Source: Chondrus crispus | Taxonomy: Eukaryota; Rhodophyta; Florideophyceae; Gigartinales; Gigartinaceae | Assembly (NCBI RefSeq): GCF_000350225.1 | Contig: NW_005179133.1 | Span: forward strand, 1 to 64,000 | Direction: 5' to 3' | DNA: 64,000 bases | Shown here: positions 9,701-20,323 of the stretch, in pieces | How the letters are laid out: every line of letters starts with the position of its first letter | Position numbering within the stretch: the first letter of the stretch is position 1 | Translations under genes and position numbers: made by a program | Notes under the pieces: generated by a model | What the model saw: the letters and a program-made list of their open reading frames with translations, nothing else | Database searches by the model: none | Told to the model about the DNA's origin: nothing

Positions 9701-11764
9701 CGAAACACCTTGTTCGATTTCTTAGGTTTGTACTTGAAACCAGCGAAGGAAGCGTACGCTTTTGCTTGATTGAGTCCGCATACTGATGTTGTCGCTCCGG
9801 TGTCAAGACAGGCCCCTCTGAAGGTCTTGTCGTCGTCCGAGTGCTCTGTCTCATGGATCGAAATCTCATCTAGATCACGTGACTGCTGATGAGTACTTGT
9901 CGCGATATCATTGGTTGTTGATATGATATCCGTCATGTGAATATGAAATTGCTCAATGAAACCTCCCTCCTTCTCGTCGTCGTGCTCCTTTCCATCTGTC
10001 CCTTCGTGACGCTGATCATCTTCTATCGCAAGCCCGATGTCTTGCTCTCCAGCTTCTTCCTGACTTCCTGATTCTCCTCTTGCCATTCCCAGCAGATCTT
10101 CGAAGCGGTCTCCGTACTGGTCTTGCAACTCGCCCATTACCAACAGTACTTCTTTCATTTCCGTCACTTCGTGGATGGCCTTGAGTGCCTTTTTTCTATC
10201 CGGCTCAAAGGTACGTCCGTCGCGCTTACAGTCTGGACAATCCGCCCTTCTGTACCCCCGCTTACCACAGCCGTAGCAATTTCCTCGAAACTGACCGTCT
10301 CCTGGCTTCGGCGTGTGTCTAGGGTTTGAAATATCGCGTCCGTACATGTCCCCAAACAGTATCCTTCGGCCGAGTGACTTGTCCCCAACCTTACTGCGGT
10401 ATCGGCCTCTTTCGCTTCTATTTTCCATGGCCCTCTCCTCTTCTATTGCCTGCGAGCGTAGCGTGGCGTACATTCGCGCAAAGTCCATGTCATGGGCTCT
10501 CGCCGTCGTAGGTCGTGCCCATCGATACTGTCTGACCGCGTTCTTTAGCCAACGCTTCTGATCGAGGTCCGTCTGTCTTCCCTTTGGCACCAGATTAACA
10601 TGCTTGATTATCTCGTCTCTAACTGCCCTTAGCCCTGCTACTAGTGATCCTTGCCTTTGAGCTTGCTCGTACATAGACAACGAGTCTAGGTGCTCAATTG
10701 TAGCCTCTTGGGCTTCGCGGCCGTGAAACGTATCAAGTATGAACTTATTGACTTCATCACATGTTTGGAAGTAGTTGGGGTTGGCCTGAACCTTCCTTTT
10801 GTAGTAGGTCTTGGCCTCTCCGTGCAGAATGGTCTCGATGTTCCTTAATGCTGCGCCTTCCGGTACACCCCATTGATCTGCACAGTTTATGTAGGAAGAG
10901 TACACGTCCTCCCAGTTTTCCCCTTCATTGCCGGCATACTTGTCGGCTCTATCTTTAAATCGCGTAGCTAACCTGCTCAAGACCGAAATTGCGTGCGCAG
11001 AAAGTGGACCTTCTTGCTGACCAACATTATTTCTACTGTCTTCACGCGAGTTCCACCTGCTTGGTACTGTTGACTGATCCCTGGGCCCCTGCGTATATAG
11101 TGCGTTTGCTGCATGGTTTTCCGGCCCGGGCGTGTACTGGTTGTGTCTTCTAGTTTGTGCGTCGTGACCATGACCGAGGAATCTGTTTTCAAGAACCTGC
11201 GGCAACGTTTCTTCTCGAGGCCTTAGCCCTGGGGCTCTCATGTCAGCGTATGCAGGCAGCGTATGCAGGGATGTGTTCCAAATCATTCCTGTGCATACCC
11301 TCCATGTTGGTTTCTGATGATGGTGTGCCTTCACGGGCTTGTCGTTCTGCCCTGAGTGACGGCGTGGCCCTTGCTACGAGCTCACGGGCCATGTCGATTG
11401 CATCTTTTGTAGCCTGCGGGTCCCCGTAGTAGTCGGCCAGTGCTTTTTTAATCGTCAAGCCGCGGCGTTTTGCTATAAGGCCCCCACGTCCGTGGATTAC
11501 GTCCCTCACTTCTTTGAACATCCTAGGGGCGTTGGCGCTGTTCAGCGTGTTGGGTGAGAAGAACGTCTCTGGTGGTAAAAGTTCCACGTAGCGTTCGTGG
11601 ATGTCGTCCCCGGTGATATTATCCTGGATGAGTGACTCTAACCAGGACCGAACGTATACCTGTTTGTCATCCCCTTCATCCGGCGTCCATTGTAGCTCGG
11701 TGACCGCAGTAAATAGCAAAGCTTCCAGTTCTTGATTCCCGGCACTATTGCGTCCCTCGCTCAT
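6750..11764 (-). pseudogene. Ty1/copia gag-pol of element B, three frameshifts
   Basis: Start chosen at the ATG at 11764, just inside the 5' LTR. The gag N-terminus is broken by a 13-bp tandem duplication (11244-11256 and 11257-11269). The capsid region and a zinc knuckle follow, with the knuckle His replaced by Tyr (CYGCGKRGYRRADC, one-base change). The protease has LDTGATTS. At about 9485 an A-run leaves pol in another frame, directly before the pre-integrase HHCC domain. Integrase keeps its D, D (ADSGSVF) and E (AGERYH). Reverse transcriptase has the unusual RVDD box. A lost G near 7633 shifts the frame before RNase H. The A-run could alternatively be a programmed -1 site, but element C of the same type reads through the equivalent point without one. 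Confidence 0.9.
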
Positions 11765-11812
11765 CGTCAAAAAACCTTCGAGTCCGACAAGGACAGCTGA
11801 CCTATTCCGGAA

Positions 11813-12341
11813 TGATGTTCAGACTATTGTCGAACCTGACGAAAAACCTAAACGCAGTCGAAAGGGGGAATACTGTTCTTCTGTGCTTTGATTCACTGCC
11901 AATGTTTGGACTGATAGAGTTTACCGTTCACCTCCTTGTTCCTACCGCACTCAGGCCTACTTGGTGACTGAGTACAGAGGAATTCTCGGGGGGGATCTAC
12001 CGCTGAGTGTTTTTTGTAGAGTTACCTAGAAGCCTTATATATCCGATATCCATGCAATTTGCTTTTCCGTTCCAGAGCCTCGTAGCACTGTCCAGTTGCC
12101 CGAAATGCCTTCCAGCTATCCGTTTGCTTCTTATGCTACCCGTCTGCAGCTGGATCGAGTGGCATGGCGTTATTCTCCCTCTGCCGTTACACTTGGGATC
12201 CACATATGATTCATTGCTGTCGGTACTGTAGTCCAGCAATGTATGTATCTCCCTGAATCAATAAAAACCTCGCAAGTTATCTATTATGTCGCCCCTTGTG
12301 GTTGCTCCCAACAAAGTACAGACATGGTGCGTCAAACGACA
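11813..12341 (-). repeat. 5' LTR of copia element B
   Basis: 529 bp, starting TGTCGTTTGACG on the minus strand. A TATATAAG box is near 12037. It shares both diagnostic bases with the 3' LTR of A. Directly outside it lies ACGGC (12342-12346), the reverse complement of the GCCGT that follows A. Confidence 0.93.
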
Positions 12342-12346
12342 ACGGC

Positions 12347-15300
12347 ATGCATGTGATGCATACCACTCGTGGGAATGGTGCATTTGTTCTACAGGTCACA
12401 TAGAAATTATTGTCCGGCACAAAAGCCGTACAGCATGGACATGCTGTGCAACAGCAGAAAGGCGACTAGGTATGAAATGAATGGGAGATGGTATTAATCC
12501 TCGCGGTACCGTACTGAACGTGGGAAATCGCCCTACGAGAATCGGCCTGGTAGACCCTACCAGAATCACTGAATCGAAAACCTGATTTGGTGCGGTCAGG
12601 ACGATGAGATTCTCGGACGAGAATTCGTCTGGTCTTTCGATTCCGGATTGTTAATACAGAAAACGCTGAACTGAGGAAAGTAGGATTGGTGTCCCTTTCT
12701 CTTGACATCAACACTAAGAAATTGTTTGTGCAGTAGTGGGTAAGTAGAGGACTCAAAGAATTTGGATGCAAAGGAGGAACATTTGTTTCAAACTCTAGTG
12801 CATTCTGTGAAATAGACCTCGCTTCGTAGAAAATAACTTCAGAGACCAAATTGCTTTGGGAAAACAGTATACTAAATTTCTAGAGCTAGCAATACTGAAG
12901 CCTACATGATAATGCTCGAAACAAGGTATCACAGCAACAGTGATTGACACCCCCTACACAATTTAAGATTTGCAGGGAGATGGACCGGATGGATTGCCTT
13001 CATTGAGTTGGTTGCCAGGATGCCAAAGAGCTCGAGATAGAAAGCTCGCATTGGGAAACGCCACAGCTCGACAGATTGACGCATTGCACTGCCACATTTT
13101 CTTAACGAGCGAAGAAAGAAGGACTTGAGTACAGCACAAGGTTAGAGGAGGCCTGTGTTCCATGCTTTGTTTCAAAATATATCATCTTCTTTCGATTTAA
13201 TCGGACGTGGTGCCCCTGGTGATTCTTCCATATCGTGGTTCTCAAACATTAATGCTTGCGGCATGCGGAATAATTATATACGCGAAGCTTCCCTATTATG
13301 TTCTCTCGGCACCGAGTCCCATGATGACTTTCAAGAAGTGCTTGAATGATGGAATGGATTCTGTGGTGCAGTGGCAAAGGGAGGTAGCATCAGGACTTCA
13401 CTTTTTGCTTACATATATATCCAAGAACCCTGATTTACTTTCAAGAATGAGGCGCGGAGGTGGGTGACCTCAGGTTTGCTGGACTGACATTGCTTTTGTA
13501 TCTGCATACCTTGTGGACCTTGAAGAATCATGGTTCGGGGCCAAATGTGAACGTAGATGGGGACGTTATTTTCCTCAGCGGATAGGAACGGGGGTACTGC
13601 TTTCATCTCACTGTGAAGAATCCTTTCGATGCAAATGCCTCACTCTAGTTTAAATGAGAGGAGCTCTTCAGGTGATTTGCTGCATGATTTGAACCTGTAC
13701 TACAATTGTCTCCATTAATTCATTTCTCAGCACTTTCAAACGTACAAGTGTTCCTGCTTTCAGAGGGACAGTAAGATCACTCTATTGTCGCCGTAGCTAA
13801 CGTTTTTGATCCCAGTAGTTGTTCTTTACGCTCAAGGTGTATTACAAGATCATGACACAGTACAAGTACATCAGCATGACGGATGAAGGTTGACAGAGGG
13901 TTTACGTATAGAGAACTGATGCATGTCGATCACACTACAGATACAGTTGGTTCAAACCCCTCACGGGAATCCCAAACAGAATTAAATCCGAAAGTTGGCG
14001 AAGACTGCAGAAAAGATGTGTAGTAAAAAACACGCTGGCATCGCATGAGATCCACGCCCTTGAAGTTGTGTCTGACTGCGCACTGTATATTCAGACAGCT
14101 GCCGGCAGAAAAGCGACGCTTCAGCTAGGATCCCTATTCAGGTGATGCCGAGGAGGCTCTCTGCTTCCCGGTAATGGCGAGAGAGAAAATAGTTTAATGT
14201 GCGAATCGAGTATAGAGGTTTGGGAGACAGCTTCGCTCGTTCTGTGCGTCCGTATGCTTTACTCCATTGCACTGGTCGCGTAAGCGCCTGAGAGTTTACT
14301 TGAAAAGTTTCATACAGCTCTGTATGCGATTATGATAATGCACTCGCTCATCGCCTATTGCTCAGGTGACAGTTGACCTCATATGAGGTGAAATGAGCCG
14401 CCTGAGGCTGCTTTTCAACTTATTTTCCCGGACTTGCCCTATCTGGATGGGAAGCAGAGAGATACCCTCGCAACGGCACTTGACTTGCGCGTTGCGAAAG
14501 AATATATTTTAGTCAGAAGGGCATGCCCTTTACGGCCACTTTTAGAAATGGCTGGCAAAGAAGCTTTTTTGAGCAAACTTGAAATGTCTTGAAGTAATAA
14601 CCTCGAAACCAAAATGCCCGTTTAAAAAAACTGCGTACTTATTATCCATTATCTTATAAGTCTTCAGCGTATTCAAAACTGCCATCCTGATGTTCTGCAA
14701 TTTGCTATGGCACGTTTAAAAACACAACCGCGTATTTATTATCCATTACCTTATAAGTGACGGACCTCATGGACAGACTGTCCGGTACGCAGTCTGTCAA
14801 CAACAGCATTTAGGAGACGCGACGGCGACGACGAGTAAAGACCACCCCATGAGGATTACGATTCATCAATAAGTACATACGGTACGTTAAAATAAGGGTA
14901 TCCAAATCGATGAACTAAAATTTGCAGTTTAATGCGAATATTTTAGAAAAAAACGAAGCCTGATATGAGACAACTCGAGCATATCGCGTAGACAAAAATG
15001 GACTGTGTTTTACTGATAATTTATTTTGTTGAACTTTGTGCTGTTCAGGGCAGCTTCATCACGAGAGATCGTCAGACTTGTACAGTTGTGCCAACAGGTT
15101 GCCTCCCCAAATCTCAGAGCCTCTTGCGAGCTCGGATAGAGAGACACGGTACATACCGTTCGGTATACTGTAATACTCCACTCCACAGAATCTCTCACCA
15201 ACGAGGTGAGAGTACGCTGACGCAGGACAGGCACATGCGACATGGCACCAACCGTGGTATGATATGAGGGAACGAAAGCAATTCCCCAAGCCACTAATCC

Positions 15301-16734
15301 TTCTAGGAGAACTGTGAGCATAACATTGCGCCGAAGCTTTCATAGTTCATACTCTAGTTCACTCACAAGTTCTGAGTGAACAAAAATATGAATTGTGAGT
15401 CATAACATGGCAGTCTGCCGAGCGGCTTGCATGCTTGCTACCCACCAGGAACCTTTAGAAGAGCACCCAGGGTTTTGCTTCATACAACTTCATTCACGAC
15501 CGAGAACTCCAACCTACAGAAACATATCTCAATCGCAATACCTGCCCCAATATTTCTACTTCGCGTTCGATCTCGTCACAAGATCGACGCTGTGCTCACG
15601 CATACGACGGAAACCTAAGTCCCTTTCTCAAGGGCTATTACGGGCTTGCAAGAAAGTACAGTGCTGCACAATATCAGCAATTTACACATCTTTAGACAAC
15701 CGTACAGTGGAATCGCCGTGCTTCTCCCTCTCGAAGTTGAATCTATAGCTGCACTGAATAACATCATTGGCACGTTCCACTGCTCATCAGGCGGACCAAG
15801 ACATGCTTGCAGATCGTGTATACCCTCGAGGGTAAGTGTACATGCTCGCAGTTGCAGACCTCTGCAATCAGCACCACCCCAACATCACCAGCCTGACAGC
15901 AATCCCTTCGATCTGCAGCCAAATAGCGTCTAGTCTGAATACCTTTTCGTACAGAACATTGAACTTCACGAGAGAGCGTAGGAGGAGCATTTGAGGAAAA
16001 AAGTGCATGCATGTTAGCTGCTCATTCCTCTGCATATGTTTCACCAGCTTCGTGATATTGTCCGCCCCGTACAGGAACGCGTTTAGTTCTTCTGCAATAC
16101 TTTTCGTTGGCTGCTCGACCTCAATATTGAGAGCTTCATTAGTCCGAATACGTCGTAGATGATCGGAGTACCATCATTTCGTTCATCATCTTGGGCTTTC
16201 ATAAATTTCAAATGGACTCTGAAACCCGTGCCATCCCACCTCATATTCATTTTATGCGCAGTGCTATAAAATGTAGTGAAATTACCTAGCTACAAGCGCA
16301 TCTTACACAAAAGTTGCAGCGGATAGATGCGGCAATCGTCTGCGGACTGATAACCGTCATGTAACCCAAAATTAATCACATTCATTCTGGTTGCAAATCA
16401 ATAGCTTTTTGGGTAATTGGACTTCTTTGCTTATCGAGGGAAGTTCAATGAACAGTCGTGCTGGACGCATTTTCGGGCCTTCCGAAAGCACATACTGGCT
16501 AAGAAAAGGGAGACCGTACCAAGCTGGGACTTGGTGACAAAAAAATAAATAGTTGTAGGTATGTCATCAAGTGGATTGAAGCTCTTTAACAAATACGAAA
16601 AAGGGCAGTCTGCTGATTCACAACTGTGGCGTTCATCTATCGTTAAGCGATTAAAAAGAGGAAATCAGATTCAGATGTGATAAAGGAATACGTCCCTTTC
16701 ACTAAGAGGGTAGCTTTGCACAGCAGCGAGGTCC
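12347..16734. other. 4.4 kb without a supported gene
   Basis: Only short frames (at most 127 codons) occur, none with a recognisable domain or convincing start context. Visible structure includes a TGGTAG/CTACCA inverted pair near 12550, a degenerate ~50-bp repeat pair at 14610-14662 and 14709-14759, and a hairpin with arms GACAGACTG/CAGTCTGTC near 14773-14800. Base composition is lower in GC than in the retroelements. Confidence 0.6.
14610..14800. repeat. Degenerate direct repeat pair followed by a hairpin
   Basis: Two copies of an A/T-rich block containing CGTTTAAAAA, then TATTATCCATTA, then CTTATAAGT lie about 100 bp apart. The second is followed by 9-bp perfect inverted arms around TCCGGTACG. 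This could be a remnant of a small non-autonomous element; ends and target duplication were not found. Confidence 0.55.
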
Positions 16735-17343
16735 TCATCCTTTGATCATCGTAGAATTCTGTGCAGTTGTGGTGCAAAGCCCAATTTCGAAGCAAGTCAT
16801 GCACTTGGCACATTTTTCGACACTTTCCATGACGTCACAAGTGCTTTCATGCCGAGTCAATGGCATCAACCGGAACGACTCTTGGAAGTGAACCTTCTCC
16901 TCACTTGAAATAACCCTGGAAGTGTCACCGCCACTAGACAATACTCGGGAAGATACAGGACGTGTTCCTCTACTTCGAAAACACACTCTGGCCACAACCG
17001 TAAGGGACCTGAGAGTTCTGATTTTGAGAATATTTTCCATTTTGAGTCTGGCAAAGAGTCTGCAAGCCACCAAATCACGTCTCGAACATTTTGATAGCCA
17101 TCTGCGTGGGGTAGGAAACAACTTCCTACACATGTTGCGCGTAAATGGCGAAAGTAGACCCAGCTTTTGAAGCATACCGCACCCGCATTGCAATTGAGTT
17201 AAGATCAGTTTAACCTGGCACCTGCGGCTTGTCATAGGGAATACTTCAATTATAGTCCTCCCTCTTCCCGCGTCTGTATTGCAAGCCGATGTGAACTGAG
17301 CAAGCACGAAGGATGCGACGAGTGCAAGGAAGAGGGCCCTCAT
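16735..17343 (-). CDS. Secreted Cys-rich protein of an unrecognised family (202 aa)
   Basis: The ATG at 17343-17341 begins a clear signal peptide (LFLALVASFVLA, cleavage near SA before Cys21). Mature cysteines at 21, 42, 53, 55, 72 and 86 keep the 11-2-17-14 spacing seen in the paralogue at 3433. Shared motifs are LQCGCG, LGLL, LFP-x-P and WL-x2-C. The middle is helical and basic (LFARLKMENILKIR). The C-terminus ends with EKCAKCMTC, giving C-x2-C-x2-C-x5-C. The frame is intact, so this is the better copy. Secretion is predicted and function is unknown. The spaced cysteines suggest a disulfide-stabilised extracellular protein. The C-x2-C-x2-C cluster also recalls metal sites, but this is speculation. 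Confidence 0.8.
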   Translation of the reverse strand: MRALFLALVASFVLAQFTSACNTDAGRGRTIIEVFPMTSRRCQVKLILTQLQCGCGMLQKLGLLSPFTRNMCRKLFPTPRRWLSKCSRRDLVACRLFARLKMENILKIRTLRSLTVVARVCFRSRGTRPVSSRVLSSGGDTSRVISSEEKVHFQESFRLMPLTRHESTCDVMESVEKCAKCMTCFEIGLCTTTAQNSTMIKG

Positions 17344-17442
17344 TGTGTTCTTCGAAGTAGGAGTGAATGCTTCTGTTAACTTCTGCGGCTGATGTGGAGA
17401 GGGAGAAGGGAGAAGAGACCCACTCCGTCGTACCTGTCATGC

Positions 17443-17452
17443 TATATATATA
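17443..17452 (-). promoter_or_regulatory. TATA box of the 17343 gene
   Basis: A TATATATATA stretch lies about 100 bp upstream of the ATG on the minus strand, matching the promoter layout of the paralogue at 3433. Confidence 0.65.
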
Positions 17453-17459
17453 GTGCGTC

Positions 17460-20134
17460 AGCAAGGGTGTGACGGGTGTTCGCGGAAAAAAATCGAGGCC
17501 CAGAGTAACCTCGTTGGGTCACAGCTTGCTTTATTATGCGCAGATGATCCCTTCGCAGTAATGTAAGGTGCATTCATCTGGTCGGAGACAGCCCCCACTA
17601 AAGATAGTGATACAAAATACCGCAAAACGCCCTCATGATGCGTATAGATCGTAGAGAGATGCTGGGCAAGACTCATAACTATGGCATTTTTCGGGCTAAA
17701 CAATGCTGCCTGATCACAAGAGGTTTCTGCAGCCATGCTACATCTGTTTCTTTTGATTGAACTCAGAGGACAGGCTCGTGGTGGGCAGATGTAGAATAAA
17801 CAAAACAAGTTAGAACGAGAAAGCAAGACTGCAAGATTGGAAGAATAGTGTGTTGTTGGTTTTTATTCTGTTGATATCTATCCGTAAATATCTCTATTTA
17901 TACTGCAGAGCTACTGCATTCCTAACGCTTCCCCTAGGTGCTTCGTGATAAAGTAAAATCGATGGGCGCTCAAGTGATACTGTATTTGGCGCATATGGCA
18001 TATATCCGGTATCAGCTGAATTGTCATATTTCTATCTCGGTAATTGCCAGCCTGATTGTCCATATTCATTCCCTTTCGTGGATTCCATGCGAGCAGATTA
18101 AGACCTCCTCCATTGTTTTGAAGACGGAGACAGTGTTTTAACACTATTCAGGGCTCACGATGCTGCTGCGCAGTGGATCACTGCTTAGGGGGAAAACATC
18201 GACGTATGAAGAGTCCGTAACAAGGACTACCTAAATATGATGGGAGTGCCAAATAATTTACCAGGTGGGTCACACGTCAAGAAATAATTATTACTGTCCT
18301 GAACGCTTACGAAATAATTACGCAACGCTTCCCCATCTGCCTCACAAGTTCGTCTACAAAACATGGAAGTGGTAGTACAGTAGTATAAATGTGCGAGTAG
18401 CCACGATAAATAAAAGGGCAAGGAAGGATAGCCCCACTTTCTTCAACAAAATATACGGGCCTGCTTGTCAATACTGTAGGAGCAAAAAAGCCCCGCACAT
18501 TGTGATCAAGTTATGTCCATCTCCAAACTGGATTTCGCAGCATGAATGAAGGTTTGTGAAGGAACCCATGGCACCAGTCTTTGCTCACCGGTAGTAAACC
18601 CACATAAACCCACAAGCAGTACGCCATTGCTAAATTGGCAGTAAAGTATGAAACGTACCCCCACAGGCCAGGCTCCAGCCTATCTGAGATTGATTGGCAG
18701 CCTACGGCAAATATTTCGTCTGCGGTGTCATACTGCTGCATGCCCAATGATGCATGTGCAAATATTTCAATTCGTTGACGAGAGACATCTCCCTTCTCTG
18801 AGTACGCAAAGGGTTCTGAAACGAGGATGCAACTGTTGAAGGAATATGATCAAATACAACACTTGAGAACCGGTCGTGCAAAGGTTTCCCGGCAGAGTAG
18901 AATAATTCATGAAGAAGATGAGGGGCAGGACTTGTTTCATTCTGGTTTCTACCGCTCTCTATCTCTCAACAGTGGCACATCAACTACAGTCAACCCTCGC
19001 TGTAACTAATCTCTCGGTGGAGCGTTAGCATTCCTTGTAGCGAGGAAATCCTTGCCCTGAGGTACCATTTATTTGGAGAAGAACGAGTCGATTCTAGCTT
19101 GCAAAAGACTTGCTGTACTCTCCTGTCTTCCTTTAGGCAGTAAAGCGCTCAACTTGTGTTGCAGATCTACATCAGTGCTTTCTTGCAACTCAATGACACG
19201 CATAACTCTAACAATACTATTATTCTTTTCGGTATTCTTGAAATGGAATACCTTTACCTACTGAGGCCCTGATCGTCGAAAGCAAACAGAAAAAACAAAA
19301 AAACTTCATCATCAGTCTGCCCATCCCCTGATTCTCTTCTCTTTAGTATCGTTCGGGCAATCGCCACTCTCATACCGAGAAAGGAGAATCCTCTCGGTCC
19401 TCGACGCTGCATCAATCCCATCATGAATAAAGCGACAGGAAATGGAAAAGAGGGATTGGATTGGTCGCTCCGGCTTCAATCGTGAAAGCTTTATTTATAT
19501 TATACACTATTATATAATATCAATAATTATTAGAGCGTCCATCTCCCCTATTGTATATTACCGTCGCGAGCTCACCATGTAGTTTTCCATCGTAGTAGGA
19601 GTCTTTATGCGATGGTATTCCCTACAAATAGACTAATATCCAATCACACAGATGCTGTGCAATGTTCAATATTGTTGTCACACGACAGGCCTAGAATGCT
19701 TGGTAGGAAGGAAAATCAGTTGTTCTGTCGTTGTACAGTTTATCTGCAATGTCCCCTACATCAACATGCAGTAATAATAGGGATATGGGAGAGAACAGCT
19801 CTGCTGAATACAGTGAAGCTCAGAACGAACCTCGAAAGGGAAAGTTACCCAATCCAGCAAAACAAATTCTTCTCCCATCCTCAAAAAATAAATTAGCCCA
19901 AACTCAGCACACCTCATAAGATTCTGTTGTGAGCATCAGGGGTGAGGCGCGTGGGCCGCGACTCGAGTGTATTTGGCGGTGATTAAACACGCACGAGGCT
20001 GCAGTAGAGTAATGTGCGCGGGCACAGGCGAGCAGCTGCTCTGCAGCGAAGGCTCACCAATGTAGGATCGTCTACTCCAATACTGATCGTCGTGTCCGCC
20101 CTCCGCGTAGTCCGCTTTCTTCCTCTACAGTATC
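17460..20134. other. 2.7 kb without a supported gene
   Basis: Frames are at most 122 codons and show no recognisable domain. AT-rich simple sequence surrounds 19490-19535 (TATTATATAATAT-type). A hairpin ACCGAG/CTCGGT lies near 19375-19400. Nothing here is called as a gene. Confidence 0.55.
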
Positions 20135-20323
20135 TGTAGTGCAGGAACGATGCGGCAGTCTTTTCTGTCTGGGCCTGCTCTCTCAACACTTAGTCTACTG
20201 GTCTCACGACGGCGGGTGTGAGCCTGTGCTTGTGGTACGTGTGGTACGTGTGCACGTGTCTGGGTATTGTCACTTGTGGATGAGAGCGCCGCAGCGACTG
20301 TTGTTGTTCTGGGTATTGTCACA
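20135..20323 (-). repeat. 3' LTR of element F, with an internal 49-bp extension
   Basis: It matches the 5' LTR except that CTGGGTATTGTCA occurs twice, about 52 bp apart. The extra block lies between the two copies, next to the polypurine tract (20324-20335, minus strand GACGGGGGAAG). The pol stop codon TGA is formed by the first bases of this LTR (TGTGA). Confidence 0.75.

Larger units (their letters stand above)
5909..12341 (-). mobile_element. Ty1/copia LTR retrotransposon B, full length (6.4 kb)
   Basis: The element has two 529-bp LTRs with TG...CA ends, an internal gag-pol in copia order (gag, protease, integrase, reverse transcriptase, RNase H) and a polypurine tract next to the 3' LTR. 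Its LTRs differ at two positions by eye, so the insertion is young. Gag-pol has three frameshifts, so this copy is not autonomous as written. Its left flank and right flank do not form a target duplication, but its 5' flank matches the 3' flank of the inverted copy A. Confidence 0.93.

Noticed and set aside
12466..12849. 127-codon minus frame
   Set aside because: No domain, no promoter motif, and amino-acid composition like translated intergenic DNA.
13940..13985. tRNA-like B box (GGTTCAAACCCC)
   Set aside because: No A box at the right distance and no acceptor or anticodon stem could be paired.
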